Notes: a model not told the origin generated them from the letters alone. A DNA stretch of 64,000 bases from Burkholderia sp. D-99 (GCF_011605345.1 NZ_JAAOXM010000001.1:1488001-1552000); one strand, 5' to 3'; positions 25,920 to 34,743 are shown, counted from the stretch's first letter. Translations and numbers: made by a program.

Positions 25920-27083
25920 CTATTCGCCCAGGCCCAGTTCGCGATTGAGCTCCTGCGTGTGTTCGCCGAGCGTGGGCGCATGTCGCGGCACCGCCTTTTC
26001 AGCCGCCGAAAAGCGGACAGGCTGACCGACCTCCGTATAGCGTCCTTCGGTCGGATGTTCGCGCTGCGTGAACAACCCCGACGCGTTGAGCTGTGGATCG
26101 TCGAGAAGATCGTCGATCGTGTTCACACGGCTGGCCGGAATGTTGTTTTCGGCCAGCAACGCAAGCCATTCGTCGGTCGTCTTTTCCGGCAACACCTGTG
26201 CCATGTACCGATACAGCCGATCCGCGTTCGCACGCCGCTCCATCAGCGTGGTCAGTCCCGGTTCCTGCGTCACCTGCGACAAGCCCGCCAGTTCAAGGAA
26301 GCGCAGCCATCGGCCATCCTGGTAGGGCGCGATCACGATATAGCCGTCCTTCGTTCGCATCGGCTGGCGCGTCGGGTCAAGTTGTCGCGCGTAGCCCGTC
26401 GGTCCGAGCGGCGGATCGAACGTGCGCTCATACAGGTGTTCGAGCAGGTTGAAGCTGGCAATCGCCTCCAGCATCGGCACCTCGACGAGTTGCCCCTCTC
26501 CCGTTCGCAGACGATGAATCACGGCTGCCATCGTCGCATAGGCCGCATGCAGTCCGGAAACCTTATCGGCAAATGCCATCGGTAGAAATCGCGGCGCCGG
26601 GTTGCCATCCACCCGCGGCAGCAACGATGCTGCCCCCGACGACGCCTGAATGATGTCGTCATAGGCAGGCAGCCCGCTGGATGGGCCTCTGGTGTCGAAC
26701 CCCGTGCAATGGACATAGATGATGTCCGGACGCAATGCACGCACGGTCTCGTAACCGAGCCGCGCACGCTCGACGGCGTCAGGACGGATGTTGTGAATGA
26801 GGATGTCGCTGGTCGCAAGCAGGCGTTCAAGCGCGTCGCGTCCTTCACTGCTTTTCAGATCCCATACCACCGATCGCTTGCCGCGATTGAGGCGGATATG
26901 GAGCGGTCCCATGTAAGGCGTCTTGGCCGACTTTCCGATATTTCGCGACGCGTCGCCGATTGCGTCTGGTTCGATCTTGATCACGTCGGCGCCGAGATCG
27001 GCGAGGATCTGCGTGCAATACGGGCCGAAGATAACCGTCGTCATGTCGACCACACGCAGGCCGCTCAGTAGTGAAGGTTTCAT
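25920..27083 (-). CDS. Class III CoA transferase (CaiB/BaiF family)
   Basis: A 387-residue family III CoA transferase. It has the opening LSGLRVVDMTTVIFGPYCTQILADLGADVIKIE, which I read as several adjoining family blocks, and the catalytic Asp region LPAYDDIIQ (Asp142/143) followed by ASSG. It would move CoA from a donor thioester to a carboxylic acid, activating it without ATP. It starts at 27083 behind GGAGACAG; 65 further upstream codons are open but overlap the space after the thiolase gene. It lies 147 bases downstream of the thiolase on the same strand. A second family member at 39489 is a racemase instead. Confidence 0.9.
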   Translation of the reverse strand: MKPSLLSGLRVVDMTTVIFGPYCTQILADLGADVIKIEPDAIGDASRNIGKSAKTPYMGPLHIRLNRGKRSVVWDLKSSEGRDALERLLATSDILIHNIRPDAVERARLGYETVRALRPDIIYVHCTGFDTRGPSSGLPAYDDIIQASSGAASLLPRVDGNPAPRFLPMAFADKVSGLHAAYATMAAVIHRLRTGEGQLVEVPMLEAIASFNLLEHLYERTFDPPLGPTGYARQLDPTRQPMRTKDGYIVIAPYQDGRWLRFLELAGLSQVTQEPGLTTLMERRANADRLYRYMAQVLPEKTTDEWLALLAENNIPASRVNTIDDLLDDPQLNASGLFTQREHPTEGRYTEVGQPVRFSAAEKAVPRHAPTLGEHTQELNRELGLGE

Positions 27084-27229
27084 CAGGCTGTCTCCGAATC
27101 TTGATTGATGACTGCGGGCGTCAAACTTCGCGCCGTTTTTCAGTGAGATGGGACAGACCTGGTCGGCCCGTCCCTCGGCATGCGGGAACGGCAAGCATTG
27201 AGCGGCCGCGCGACCGTGCCGCGCGTCGT

Positions 27230-28408
27230 TCAGAGGCGTTCGATGATCGTGACGTTCGCCAGTCCGCCGGCCTCGCACATCGTCTGCAGCCCGTAGCGCT
27301 CGCCGCGTTGGCCCAGCGCATGGATGAGCGTAGTCATCAATCGTGTACCGGCCCCGCCGAGTGGGTGTCCGAGCGCGATCGCGCCGCCATTGACATTCAG
27401 TCGCTCGGGGTCGGCGTCCAGCGCCTTCAGCCAGGCGAGCGGCACCGGAGCGAATGCTTCGTTGACTTCGAAAAGGTCGATTTCGTTGACCGTCATGCCG
27501 GCCTTGTCGAGGGCCTTGCGGGTCGCCGGCAACGGTGCTTCGAGCATGATCACCGGATCGTGCCCGATGACCGTCATCTGATGGATCCGGGCAATCGGCT
27601 CGACACCCAGGGCCTTCAGTCCGCGGGCGTTGACAACCATCACGCCACTCGCTCCGTCACAGATCTGGCTCGCATTGGCTGCGCTGATCACGCCGCCCTC
27701 GGTCAACAACTTGACCGACGAGATGGTATCCAGCGACGCATCAAAGCGAATGCCTTCGTCGATGACATGCGTCTCGCCGCTCGGCGTGCCGTCCTTTGCC
27801 TTCACTGCAACAGGTACGATCTCCTGGTTGAACAGGCCGGCCTCGGTCGCCGCAATCGCGTGACGATGGCTGCGCAGCGCATAGGCGTCGATCTCCGGCT
27901 TGGCCAGTCCGAACTTCTTCGCGATCGCCTCGGCACCCGTGAACTGGCTGAACTCGACGCCCGGATACCGCCGCGCCATGCCCGGGCTGACGAAATGTCC
28001 GAGCCCGTGCTGCTGCGGCAGCGACACTGGCGTAAACATCGGTACGCGGCTCATGCTTTCCACACCAGCCGCAATTACCACGTCCATCGCCCCGGACATC
28101 ACGGCCTGTGCGGCGAAATGCACCGCCTGCTGCGACGAACCGCACTGACGGTCAACCGTCGTGCCTGGCACGGCTTCGGGCAGACCCGATGCGAGAACGG
28201 CACCGCGAGCAATATTCATCGCCTGTTCGCCGACCTGGCCGACGCAACCCATGATGACGTCTTCGACGATCGCCGGATCCGCACCGGTGCGCTCGATGAG
28301 CGCGTCGATCACCGTCGCCGCGAGATCGGCCGGATGCCAGCCGGACAGGCGGCCATTGCGACGGCCACCCGCAGTGCGCGCGGCGGCCACGATAAATGCT
28401 TCGGACAT
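27230..28408 (-). CDS. Acetyl-CoA acyltransferase (thiolase)
   Basis: A 392-residue classical thiolase with all three active-site elements: nucleophile Cys89 (DRQCGSSQQA), His348 (LGHPLGGAG) and Cys378 (QTMCEAGG), plus NEAFAPVPLAWL. It cleaves 3-oxoacyl-CoA in beta-oxidation. Start 28408 follows TTGGAGAAC; the upstream in-frame extension covers an operator and is rejected. It is divergent from the thiolase-like/crotonase fusion, with two palindromic sites between them, so the two thiolase-fold proteins are probably expressed together. Confidence 0.93.
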   Translation of the reverse strand: MSEAFIVAAARTAGGRRNGRLSGWHPADLAATVIDALIERTGADPAIVEDVIMGCVGQVGEQAMNIARGAVLASGLPEAVPGTTVDRQCGSSQQAVHFAAQAVMSGAMDVVIAAGVESMSRVPMFTPVSLPQQHGLGHFVSPGMARRYPGVEFSQFTGAEAIAKKFGLAKPEIDAYALRSHRHAIAATEAGLFNQEIVPVAVKAKDGTPSGETHVIDEGIRFDASLDTISSVKLLTEGGVISAANASQICDGASGVMVVNARGLKALGVEPIARIHQMTVIGHDPVIMLEAPLPATRKALDKAGMTVNEIDLFEVNEAFAPVPLAWLKALDADPERLNVNGGAIALGHPLGGAGTRLMTTLIHALGQRGERYGLQTMCEAGGLANVTIIERL

Positions 28409-28465
28409 ATGTTCTCCAAGGGGTTCCGACTTCCACGTCATTGTTGTCGCGATCCCCGATGCGCG

Positions 28466-28485
28466 ATTCGTCGGAACCGACGAAT
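28466..28485. promoter_or_regulatory. Regulon palindrome A (perfect)
   Basis: ATTCGTCGGAACCGACGAAT: two perfect 9-base arms around AA. This is the strongest copy of the ATTCGTCG-N4-CGACGAAT motif, placed for control of the thiolase and CoA-transferase operon. Confidence 0.75.
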
Positions 28486-28521
28486 TTTCGATTGCGTCGC
28501 ACTGCGCGGCGATGCTCATCC

Positions 28522-28545
28522 GGATTCGTCGGTTTCGACGAATCC
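28522..28545. promoter_or_regulatory. Regulon palindrome B (perfect 10-bp arms)
   Basis: The arms GGATTCGTCG and CGACGAATCC are perfect complements around GTTT. It is placed upstream of the plus-strand fusion gene and shares the core with the sites at 28466, 40661, 40702, 52640 and 55351. Confidence 0.75.
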
Positions 28546-28623
28546 GTCTCCGATCGGCTCCGCAATAATCCATTACGGCGGTCTCGCCGTTGCTCATCGA
28601 CCCATCGTTGGAACACTCACACC

Positions 28624-30969
28624 ATGTCCCTTTCCCTGTCCACCCCTGTCATCGTCGGCGTAGGTCAGTTCACCGAGCGGATCGGCTCACCGTCCTATCG
28701 CGCACTAAGTGCCGCCGAGATCGCAGCCGAGTCGGCAACGCGCGCGATCGACGATGCGCTGTCGCTCGACCGACTGCGCGACCATATCGATGCAATCGCC
28801 ACCACCCGAACGTTTGACGATTCGAATCCGCTACGCGCACAACCGTTCGGTCGTTCGAACAATTTCCCGCGCTCCGTTGCCGGCCGGCTCGGCATTGCGC
28901 CGCGCATCGCGGTATGGGAAAAAGGGGGAGGCGACTCGCCGCAAAAGCTCGTCAACGAGTTCTGCGCGCGTCTGGCCAACGGTGAATGCCGCATGGTGCT
29001 GATTGCCGGCGCGGAGAATATCTCCACCGCCCGGTGGCTCAAGTCGGAAGGCAGAACGGCAGATTGGTCGGAAGACGTGGACGGCAGCGTCGATAACCGC
29101 GGCATGGGACTGCACGGCCTCGTCTATCGCTACAACACGAGCCACGGTCTGGTCGGCACGCCGCCGACATACGGGCTGTGCGAAACGGCGCGGCGCACGG
29201 CGCTCGGTCAGACGACTGCGGAATACGGCATCGAGATGGGGAAGCTGTTCGCACCCTTTACTGCCGTGGCTGCCGCCAATCCGTATGCGTCATCCGCCGT
29301 GTCGCCGCTCACTGCTGAAGAACTCGTGACTGTCGGCGAGCGCAACCGCATGATAGCGTCGCCGTATCCGCAGCGGCTCGTTGCCCGGGATCAGGTCAAT
29401 CAGGGCGCCGCGCTCCTGCTGACAACCGTCGGTGTAGCACGCGAGCTCGGCATCGACGAGCGGAAATGGGTGTTTCTGGTCGGTCATGCAGCAGTCACTG
29501 AACGCGAAGTGATGGAGCGCCAACATCTCGGCCAGTATCCGGCCGCGGTGCTCGCTTGCCGCGATGCAATGCAGCAGGCTGGCGTCACGACCGACGATCT
29601 TGCGTTCTTCGATTTCTACAGTTGCTATCCGATCGCCGTGTCGAGCGTCGCGATCGATGGTCTCGGCCTGACGGCAGACGATCCGCGAGGCCTGACCGTG
29701 ACAGGCGGCCTGCCCTATTTCGGCGGCCCGGGGAACAACTATTCGATGCACGCGATCGCGACGATGGTCAAACGTCTTCGCGAACACCGCGACACCTTCG
29801 GCCTGATCGGCGCGAACGGCGGCTACCTGTCGAAGTATGCGGTCGGCATTTATTCAACGAGCCCCGTGCCGTTCGCGCCAAACGATTCCGCACACCTGCA
29901 GGCCGAAATCAACAGCTGGCCCGCACCGCCGCGAGCCACGACGCCACAGGGCCGCGCGACGGTCGAGACGTTCACTGTTGTGTATGCGAAGGGAATTCCC
30001 GATTACGCGGTCGCCATGTGCCGCAACGCGGACGGGGCCCGCTTTCTCGCGAAAACGGAGGCCGGCGACACGCGCACCGTCGACGAAATGCTCAATGGCG
30101 ATTCCGTCGGACGCACGGTCTGTGTGTGCGCGACCGATCGCGGCAATCGGTTCGCGTTCAGCGAGGCACGCCTCGACGAACTGCTTCCACGACGGGCTGC
30201 AGCGCTGCGCGAATCGTACGATTTCGCAAAGGTCGAACGTCGAGGCCACCTTTTGATCGTCACGATCGACCGCCCGGATGTACGCAACGCGCTGCACCCG
30301 CCGGCCAATGAGGAATTGGCCGGGATCTGGGATGCGTTCGAAGCCGATCCTGATCTCTGGGTCGCGATCCTGACCGGCGCCGGCAGCGACGCGTTCTCGG
30401 CCGGCAACGACCTCAAGTACACGGCCAGCGGTAATCCGATGTGGATTCCGCAAAGCGGCTTCGGCGGCCTTACCGCACGCGTCAGAACCAAGCCGGTGAT
30501 TGCCGCGGTCAATGGCCACGCGATGGGGGGCGGCACGGAAATGGCGCTCGCGTGCGACATCGTCGTGGCCGACGAACGCGCGTCGTTCGCGCTGAGCGAA
30601 GTCAAGGTCGGCGTCGTGGCCGCCTGCGGTGGCCTCGTTCGCCTGCCACGCGAAATTCCGCGCAAGATCGCACTCGAACACATCCTGACCGGTCGTGCGA
30701 TTCACGCGCGGCGAGCGGCCGAACTCGGCCTCGTCAATCGGGTGACGCCGACTGGCGAAGCGCTGGCTGGCGCGCTGGGCATCGCGGAAGAGATTCTGTC
30801 CGTGTCGCCGACATCGGTGCGTGTGTCGATGAAGATCGTCAACGATGTCGATGCAGGCGACCGTACGACGCCGAGCCGCCACCTCGACGAGCTGTATACG
30901 AGCGAGGACTACCTAGAGGGGCCGAAGGCGTTCAAGGAAAAGCGCAAGCCGGTGTGGAAGAACCTGTGA
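28624..30969 (+). CDS. Fusion of a thiolase-like protein (SCP2-thiolase-like, TLP type) and an enoyl-CoA hydratase
   Basis: 781 residues in one frame. Residues 1 to about 515 are a thiolase-like protein of the mycobacterial TLP/STLP kind: the opening PVIVGVGQFTERI; GGGDSP at 101-106 in the place of the nucleophile Cys; FYSCYPIAVSSV at 331-342; His376 in NNYSMHAIA; and GANGGYLSKYAVGIYST at 396-412. After a short linker, residues 533-781 form a complete crotonase with the oxyanion segment SAGNDLKY (592-599) and both hydratase Glu residues, 639 (GGGTEMALACD) and 659 (SEVKVG). The hydratase half should be active, while the thiolase half lacks the usual Cys and may bind, hydrolyse or retro-aldolise instead. 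Start 28624 fits the family; frames further upstream cross the operators. Confidence 0.9.
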   Translation: MSLSLSTPVIVGVGQFTERIGSPSYRALSAAEIAAESATRAIDDALSLDRLRDHIDAIATTRTFDDSNPLRAQPFGRSNNFPRSVAGRLGIAPRIAVWEKGGGDSPQKLVNEFCARLANGECRMVLIAGAENISTARWLKSEGRTADWSEDVDGSVDNRGMGLHGLVYRYNTSHGLVGTPPTYGLCETARRTALGQTTAEYGIEMGKLFAPFTAVAAANPYASSAVSPLTAEELVTVGERNRMIASPYPQRLVARDQVNQGAALLLTTVGVARELGIDERKWVFLVGHAAVTEREVMERQHLGQYPAAVLACRDAMQQAGVTTDDLAFFDFYSCYPIAVSSVAIDGLGLTADDPRGLTVTGGLPYFGGPGNNYSMHAIATMVKRLREHRDTFGLIGANGGYLSKYAVGIYSTSPVPFAPNDSAHLQAEINSWPAPPRATTPQGRATVETFTVVYAKGIPDYAVAMCRNADGARFLAKTEAGDTRTVDEMLNGDSVGRTVCVCATDRGNRFAFSEARLDELLPRRAAALRESYDFAKVERRGHLLIVTIDRPDVRNALHPPANEELAGIWDAFEADPDLWVAILTGAGSDAFSAGNDLKYTASGNPMWIPQSGFGGLTARVRTKPVIAAVNGHAMGGGTEMALACDIVVADERASFALSEVKVGVVAACGGLVRLPREIPRKIALEHILTGRAIHARRAAELGLVNRVTPTGEALAGALGIAEEILSVSPTSVRVSMKIVNDVDAGDRTTPSRHLDELYTSEDYLEGPKAFKEKRKPVWKNL

Positions 30970-30988
30970 TTCGTACGTATCGGTCGAA

Positions 30989-31010
30989 AGGCGGCCCGGT
31001 TTGGCCGCCT
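30989..31010. terminator. Stem-loop between convergent genes
   Basis: AGGCGGCC-CGGTTT-GGCCGCCT, a perfect 8-bp stem, lies between the fusion gene (plus) and the MaoC gene (minus). It is a probable bidirectional terminator, although T-runs are weak. Confidence 0.6.
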
Positions 31011-31084
31011 CGCCTCGCGCGGAACCGTCACCGTCCGGGTCCGGGACTCCCCGAGTGCATCGTGCCAACCCGCTTGTACGGGGT

Positions 31085-31531
31085 TTATGCGAGTTGTGCC
31101 GATCGCGTCGGTAGCACGGCGACGATCCGTCCCGGACCAACGGACGTGCCCTTCGAATTCTCCGACCACATCTCGAGTTCGACGAAACCGGCACCCTCGA
31201 GCCACTTGCGTGCGACGCGCCCCTTGACGACGACCGTATCGCCCACCGTATTGAACAGACGCATCCGGAAGCCACTCAGACGCCGGATCGTACCCGCGTC
31301 GCCGATGTATTGCCGAACCGTACGCTCCCACATCCCCTGCAGTAGATAGTTGTTCGCGTACATCTCGGGCGCACCCGTTGCCCTGGCGACTTCGCTGTTG
31401 TGATGGATCGAGTTGAAATCGCGGTTCGAGCCGGCGGCCATGACCAGCCGGTACACCGTGAGCGGGAATGCGATACTGTCCAGCGCTTCGCCTTCGATCA
31501 CGTCTTCCCAGTATCGCTGCTCGTGCGTCAT
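31085..31531 (-). CDS. MaoC-family hydratase, catalytic subunit
   Basis: A 148-residue single-hotdog hydratase-2 protein with an intact Asp38/His43 dyad in RDFNSIHHN, the counterpart of D-x-N-P-x-H. It should hydrate 2-enoyl-CoAs. Its ATGA start overlaps the preceding gene by four bases. Such small catalytic MaoC subunits often pair with a longer, inactive MaoC-like partner, as in ChsH1-ChsH2 of cholesterol side-chain breakdown, and that partner is encoded immediately upstream. It is the last gene of the P450 operon. Confidence 0.85.
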   Translation of the reverse strand: MTHEQRYWEDVIEGEALDSIAFPLTVYRLVMAAGSNRDFNSIHHNSEVARATGAPEMYANNYLLQGMWERTVRQYIGDAGTIRRLSGFRMRLFNTVGDTVVVKGRVARKWLEGAGFVELEMWSENSKGTSVGPGRIVAVLPTRSAQLA

Positions 31532-32103
31532 GATGTGGTGCTCGGGTTGTAGCGGAAGAACGTCGTGCGCGTGCGGGCCACGACGTCAAGCTGCTCGTTG
31601 ACGAGTTGCGACTGCCACGTGACGAATGCACCGCGCCCGACCCGGGTTTCCTTCGGTTCGCAGGCGACGAGCAGTGCGCCGTGCTTCATCAGACGATCGC
31701 CGACCGTCACCGGAAGCAAATAATCGATCTCAATATCGGTCGCGAAGAAGCCGATCGTCGGAGGCTCCAGTCCGCACCGGATACCGGACACCGCGCTGCG
31801 CGACGGCTGCGCATCGCGCGCGTCACTGTCGAACAGCACGTCTCCCGGTCGCCACATCGGTTCGAGCGCGAATGTCGGCAACGCGGCGACCGGTACGACG
31901 ACCTCGTCATGGCCATGACGGCGAGCAACGTCACGGTCGTAGTGCAACGCGCAGTCGAACTCCAGCGGCTCCAGCCAGCGACGCACCGAGCTGAGTTCGA
32001 TACGATCGGCAACGAACACTGGCGGGCGGTCGTCGAAGTCGCGACCGACCGCAGCCATCATGGGCTGCCAGTCGACCTTCCATGCGTCTGAGGCGAAGGG
32101 CAC
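31528..32103 (-). CDS. MaoC-like N-terminal (FAS1-dehydratase-type) partner subunit
   Basis: A 191-residue hotdog-type protein. I recognise the FAS1_DH-like pattern VVVPVAALPTFALEPMW and DIEIDYLLPVTVGDRLMKHGALL. There is no D-x4-H catalytic dyad. It probably forms a heterodimer with the catalytic MaoC encoded by the overlapping downstream gene. Translation starts at GTG 32103 behind GGGAG; the nearby ATG is in another frame. A stem-loop at 32127-32147 separates it from the reductase gene. Confidence 0.78.
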   Translation of the reverse strand: MPFASDAWKVDWQPMMAAVGRDFDDRPPVFVADRIELSSVRRWLEPLEFDCALHYDRDVARRHGHDEVVVPVAALPTFALEPMWRPGDVLFDSDARDAQPSRSAVSGIRCGLEPPTIGFFATDIEIDYLLPVTVGDRLMKHGALLVACEPKETRVGRGAFVTWQSQLVNEQLDVVARTRTTFFRYNPSTTS

Positions 32104-32126
32104 AGTTCATTCTCCCGTGGATCGAG

Positions 32127-32147
32127 CCGGCGCGTCCATCGCGCCGG
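32127..32147. repeat. Intergenic stem-loop in the P450 operon
   Basis: CCGGCGCG-TCCAT-CGCGCCGG, a perfect 8-bp stem, lies between the reductase stop and the MaoC-like start. It could lower expression of the two hydratase genes relative to the P450 genes or protect the upstream mRNA. Confidence 0.45.
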
Positions 32148-32167
32148 ATTCGATATGCCTGCGATAC

Positions 32168-33133
32168 TTACAGATCCAGTACGAGCACCGACGACTTTGC
32201 GCGTGAACAACATGGCGTGCACATGTCGCCCATGGCATGTTCGTCGTCGGTCAGGAACACGTCTCGGTGCTCGACCTCTCCTTCGAGGACGCGAGTAAGG
32301 CACGTACCGCACGTGCCCTCACCACATGACGTATAGATGTCGATGCCCTCATCCGCCAGCACCGCCGTGATGGAGCGATCAGCGGGAATGCGGAAGGTTT
32401 TCCCCGTACTCGCGATCCGGACGTCGAATGCACCGTCATGCGACGTGTCGACCAGTTTCGCATTGAAATACTCGAACCGAACTCGATGCTTCGGTATGCC
32501 GGCACGTTCGGCCGCCGCACAGACCCAGTCGATGAAACCGGACGGGCCGCACACGTAGATCTCTTCGTTGTCGCCAACGTGGCCTAATTCGGCATCGATG
32601 TCGAGCTTTTGCGACGGTTCGCCGTCATCGAAATGGAACGCAACGCGCGATGCGAACGGCGCCTGCCGGATGCGGTTCAGAAACGCGGTGCCATTGACAC
32701 TGCGCGTACAGTAATGCATGACGAAATCGCGCCCTTCCGCTTGCAGTGCCTCGGCCATGCACAGTAACGGCGTCACACCGATGCCGCCCGCCATAAGACG
32801 CACGCGCACGCCGGGACTCAACGGAAAATGATTGCGCGGCGGACTGATCTCCACCAGCGCCCCCTCCGAAAAGCCGTCGTGAATCGCCATCGATCCGCCG
32901 CGCGACGCCGAATCGCGCAGTACACCGATCACATAGCGATCGCGCTCCGACGGCGGATTGCACAGTGAATACTGCCTTATGACGCCGGGCGCCACATGTA
33001 CGTCGATGTGTGCACCGGCGCCGAATGCGGGCAACAGCGCTCCGTCTGGCGCGCGAAATTCGATACAGACGATTTCAGGAGTTTCCAGCGTACGGCGTGC
33101 GATCTTTACGACGATCGTGTCATTTTCATTCAT
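32168..33133 (-). CDS. PDR/VanB-type oxidoreductase (flavin, NAD and 2Fe-2S domains in one chain)
   Basis: A 321-residue phthalate-dioxygenase-reductase-like protein: a flavin barrel (RQYSLCNPP), an NAD domain (GGIGVTPLL, YVCGPSGF) and a C-terminal plant-type ferredoxin with Cys270, Cys275 and Cys278 in SCGEGTCGTC and Cys308 as the fourth ligand. It carries electrons from NAD(P)H to an oxygenase. It lies 32 bases after the P450 gene and no separate ferredoxin gene is visible, so it is the obvious P450 redox partner, an unusual pairing because most CYP108-type systems use a separate ferredoxin and ferredoxin reductase. Start 33133 is set by the family opening. Confidence 0.9.
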   Translation of the reverse strand: MNENDTIVVKIARRTLETPEIVCIEFRAPDGALLPAFGAGAHIDVHVAPGVIRQYSLCNPPSERDRYVIGVLRDSASRGGSMAIHDGFSEGALVEISPPRNHFPLSPGVRVRLMAGGIGVTPLLCMAEALQAEGRDFVMHYCTRSVNGTAFLNRIRQAPFASRVAFHFDDGEPSQKLDIDAELGHVGDNEEIYVCGPSGFIDWVCAAAERAGIPKHRVRFEYFNAKLVDTSHDGAFDVRIASTGKTFRIPADRSITAVLADEGIDIYTSCGEGTCGTCLTRVLEGEVEHRDVFLTDDEHAMGDMCTPCCSRAKSSVLVLDL

Positions 33134-33165
33134 GATGTTTCTCTGACCGGGAGTAACGATTCTGC

Positions 33166-34458
33166 TCACTTCATCGTGCATCGAACGGGAAGATGCTTTG
33201 GACCACTCACGAAAGTTGAAGCAATGAAATCCATGTCATCGACCAGCTCAACCTTGCTCAGCGTCGGGATAAGCTCCTCGAACAGGATACGCATCTCCAT
33301 CTTCGCGAGATGCTGCCCCAGGCAGACGTGGGCACCAAACCCGAATGCAAGGTGTCGGTTCGGCTTGCGATCGATGTTGAACTCGAACGGTTCAGGAAAA
33401 ATCTCCTCGTCACGATTCGCCGACCCGTAGCACAGCATCAGCCAATCGCCCTTGCGGATCGTCCTTCCGCGGATTTCCGTGTCGGCGGTTGCGGTGCGCA
33501 TGAAGTGGCGCACCGGCGACGCGTAACGCACGGCTTCGTCAATGAACTGCGGGATCAGCGCTGGATTGGCCTGAAGTCGTTCCAGCAGGCCGGGGAAGTG
33601 GCCCAGCGCCCACATCGCGACTGACGTCGACGACGACGTCGTATCGTGGCCCGCCGTCGCGATGATCACGTAGTAGCCGAGGCGGCTCACCTCGTCGATC
33701 GGCTTGCCGTCCACCACGGCATTCGCGAGCAGGCTCGCGACGTCATTACGGGGATCGTTCTTGCGCAATGCCGTCAGGCGCTCGAAGTACGCCTTGAAAT
33801 CGGCAACGACTGACATCAACGCCTTGCCCATCGCACTATCAGAATTTCCTTCACGCCGCTTCTCACGCTTGAATTCGGAGTCTTCGCTACCGAACATCTC
33901 CTGCGTCAAGGAGAGCATGCGCGGGGCATCTTCCTGCGGCACGCCGAGAATGTCCATGATGACGTGAAGCGGATAGTGCAGCGCAATGTCATTCGCGAAA
34001 TCGATCGTCTGCCCGTTCTCCTGTCGGATCTTTTCCACCGTGGCGCGTGCCAGCGTGCGGATCCGGTCGTCCAGCTTGAGAATGCTGTTCGGCATGAACC
34101 ACGACTGCGTGAGCACGCGCAGATTCTTGTGCTCTTCTCCGTCGACATGCACCAGTGATTTCACAACGTTGGGGCTCCCCGTCATGTCAATCACGTGCTG
34201 GATCGATGCCTTCGGTCGGCACACCACGGAGTAGTCACCGTTATGGAACAGCACGTTATCCCGCGAGATCGCAGAGATGTCAGCATGCTTCGTGACAACC
34301 CAGAACGGATCGTGCCCGTCGGCGACTGCGCGCGCGACCGGATTGTTCGCACGTGCCCAGGTATACGTCGCATGCAATTGATCGAGATCGGTGTAGGCCT
34401 TCGGATCGACCAACTGGTTAGCCATTTCGCCAGGCAATTCAAAATTCGTCGTGTTCAT
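33166..34458 (-). CDS. Cytochrome P450, CYP108 (P450terp)-like
   Basis: A 430-residue bacterial class P450. The I-helix AGHDTTSSS, the ExxR in DEAVRY and the heme loop FGFGAHVCLGQHL with ligand Cys379 are intact. Long stretches (DPFWVVTKHAD, ALHYPLHVIM, ANRDEEIF, FEELIPTLSKVEL) line up in my memory with P450terp, the alpha-terpineol methyl hydroxylase, better than with CYP125/142 or CYP153. The likely reaction is hydroxylation of a methyl group on an alicyclic or branched terpenoid. The start may be ATG 34458 or ATG 34479 (seven residues longer); neither has a strong ribosome site. It is first in an operon with its reductase and a MaoC pair, divergent from a TetR gene. Confidence 0.9.
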   Translation of the reverse strand: MNTTNFELPGEMANQLVDPKAYTDLDQLHATYTWARANNPVARAVADGHDPFWVVTKHADISAISRDNVLFHNGDYSVVCRPKASIQHVIDMTGSPNVVKSLVHVDGEEHKNLRVLTQSWFMPNSILKLDDRIRTLARATVEKIRQENGQTIDFANDIALHYPLHVIMDILGVPQEDAPRMLSLTQEMFGSEDSEFKREKRREGNSDSAMGKALMSVVADFKAYFERLTALRKNDPRNDVASLLANAVVDGKPIDEVSRLGYYVIIATAGHDTTSSSTSVAMWALGHFPGLLERLQANPALIPQFIDEAVRYASPVRHFMRTATADTEIRGRTIRKGDWLMLCYGSANRDEEIFPEPFEFNIDRKPNRHLAFGFGAHVCLGQHLAKMEMRILFEELIPTLSKVELVDDMDFIASTFVSGPKHLPVRCTMK

Positions 34459-34743
34459 GATCGTTGCTCGATAGTTCATTGTTCAAGGCAGGAAATTGCT
34501 ATGTCGACTGTCCGCATGCTGTCTTGTCCTGGTGTGCGCGGTCGTGCGGAGGGATCACGATGCACATTACATTCGGAATCAGGATTCTGTTTCTGAATTT
34601 TTAGCGTCATTTCCCTGTCGTTCAATGCGTGCTTTCCCTTAGCATTGCGGACGGCCTGGACAGCACGATACGGATGGTGTCAGCGACCCGCGGGGTACTG
34701 CATAATGCGAACCTGGTTCGCAACAATTGACAGCCCAGCGCCC
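34459..34743. promoter_or_regulatory. Divergent control region between P450 and TetR genes
   Basis: This 285-base region is AT-richer than its neighbours. It contains GAATC-AG-GATTC at 34576-34587 on the P450 side and the palindrome at 34706-34722 on the TetR side. The regulon motif of blocks 4 and 6-8 is absent, so the P450 operon is probably governed by the TetR protein. Confidence 0.55.
34706..34722. promoter_or_regulatory. Candidate TetR operator
   Basis: TGCGAAC-CTG-GTTCGCA, perfect 7-base arms, directly follows a CATAAT -10-like hexamer at 34701-34706 and lies 22 bases before the TetR start. Binding there would cover the TetR transcription start, a typical autorepression layout. Confidence 0.6.

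Larger units (their letters stand above)
28409..28623. promoter_or_regulatory. Divergent promoter region with two regulon palindromes
   Basis: This 215-base region contains palindromes at 28466-28485 and 28522-28545, centres 58 bases apart. One lies 58-77 bases upstream of the thiolase start, the other 79-102 bases upstream of the fusion gene. That is the spacing expected if each site serves one promoter. Confidence 0.7.
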
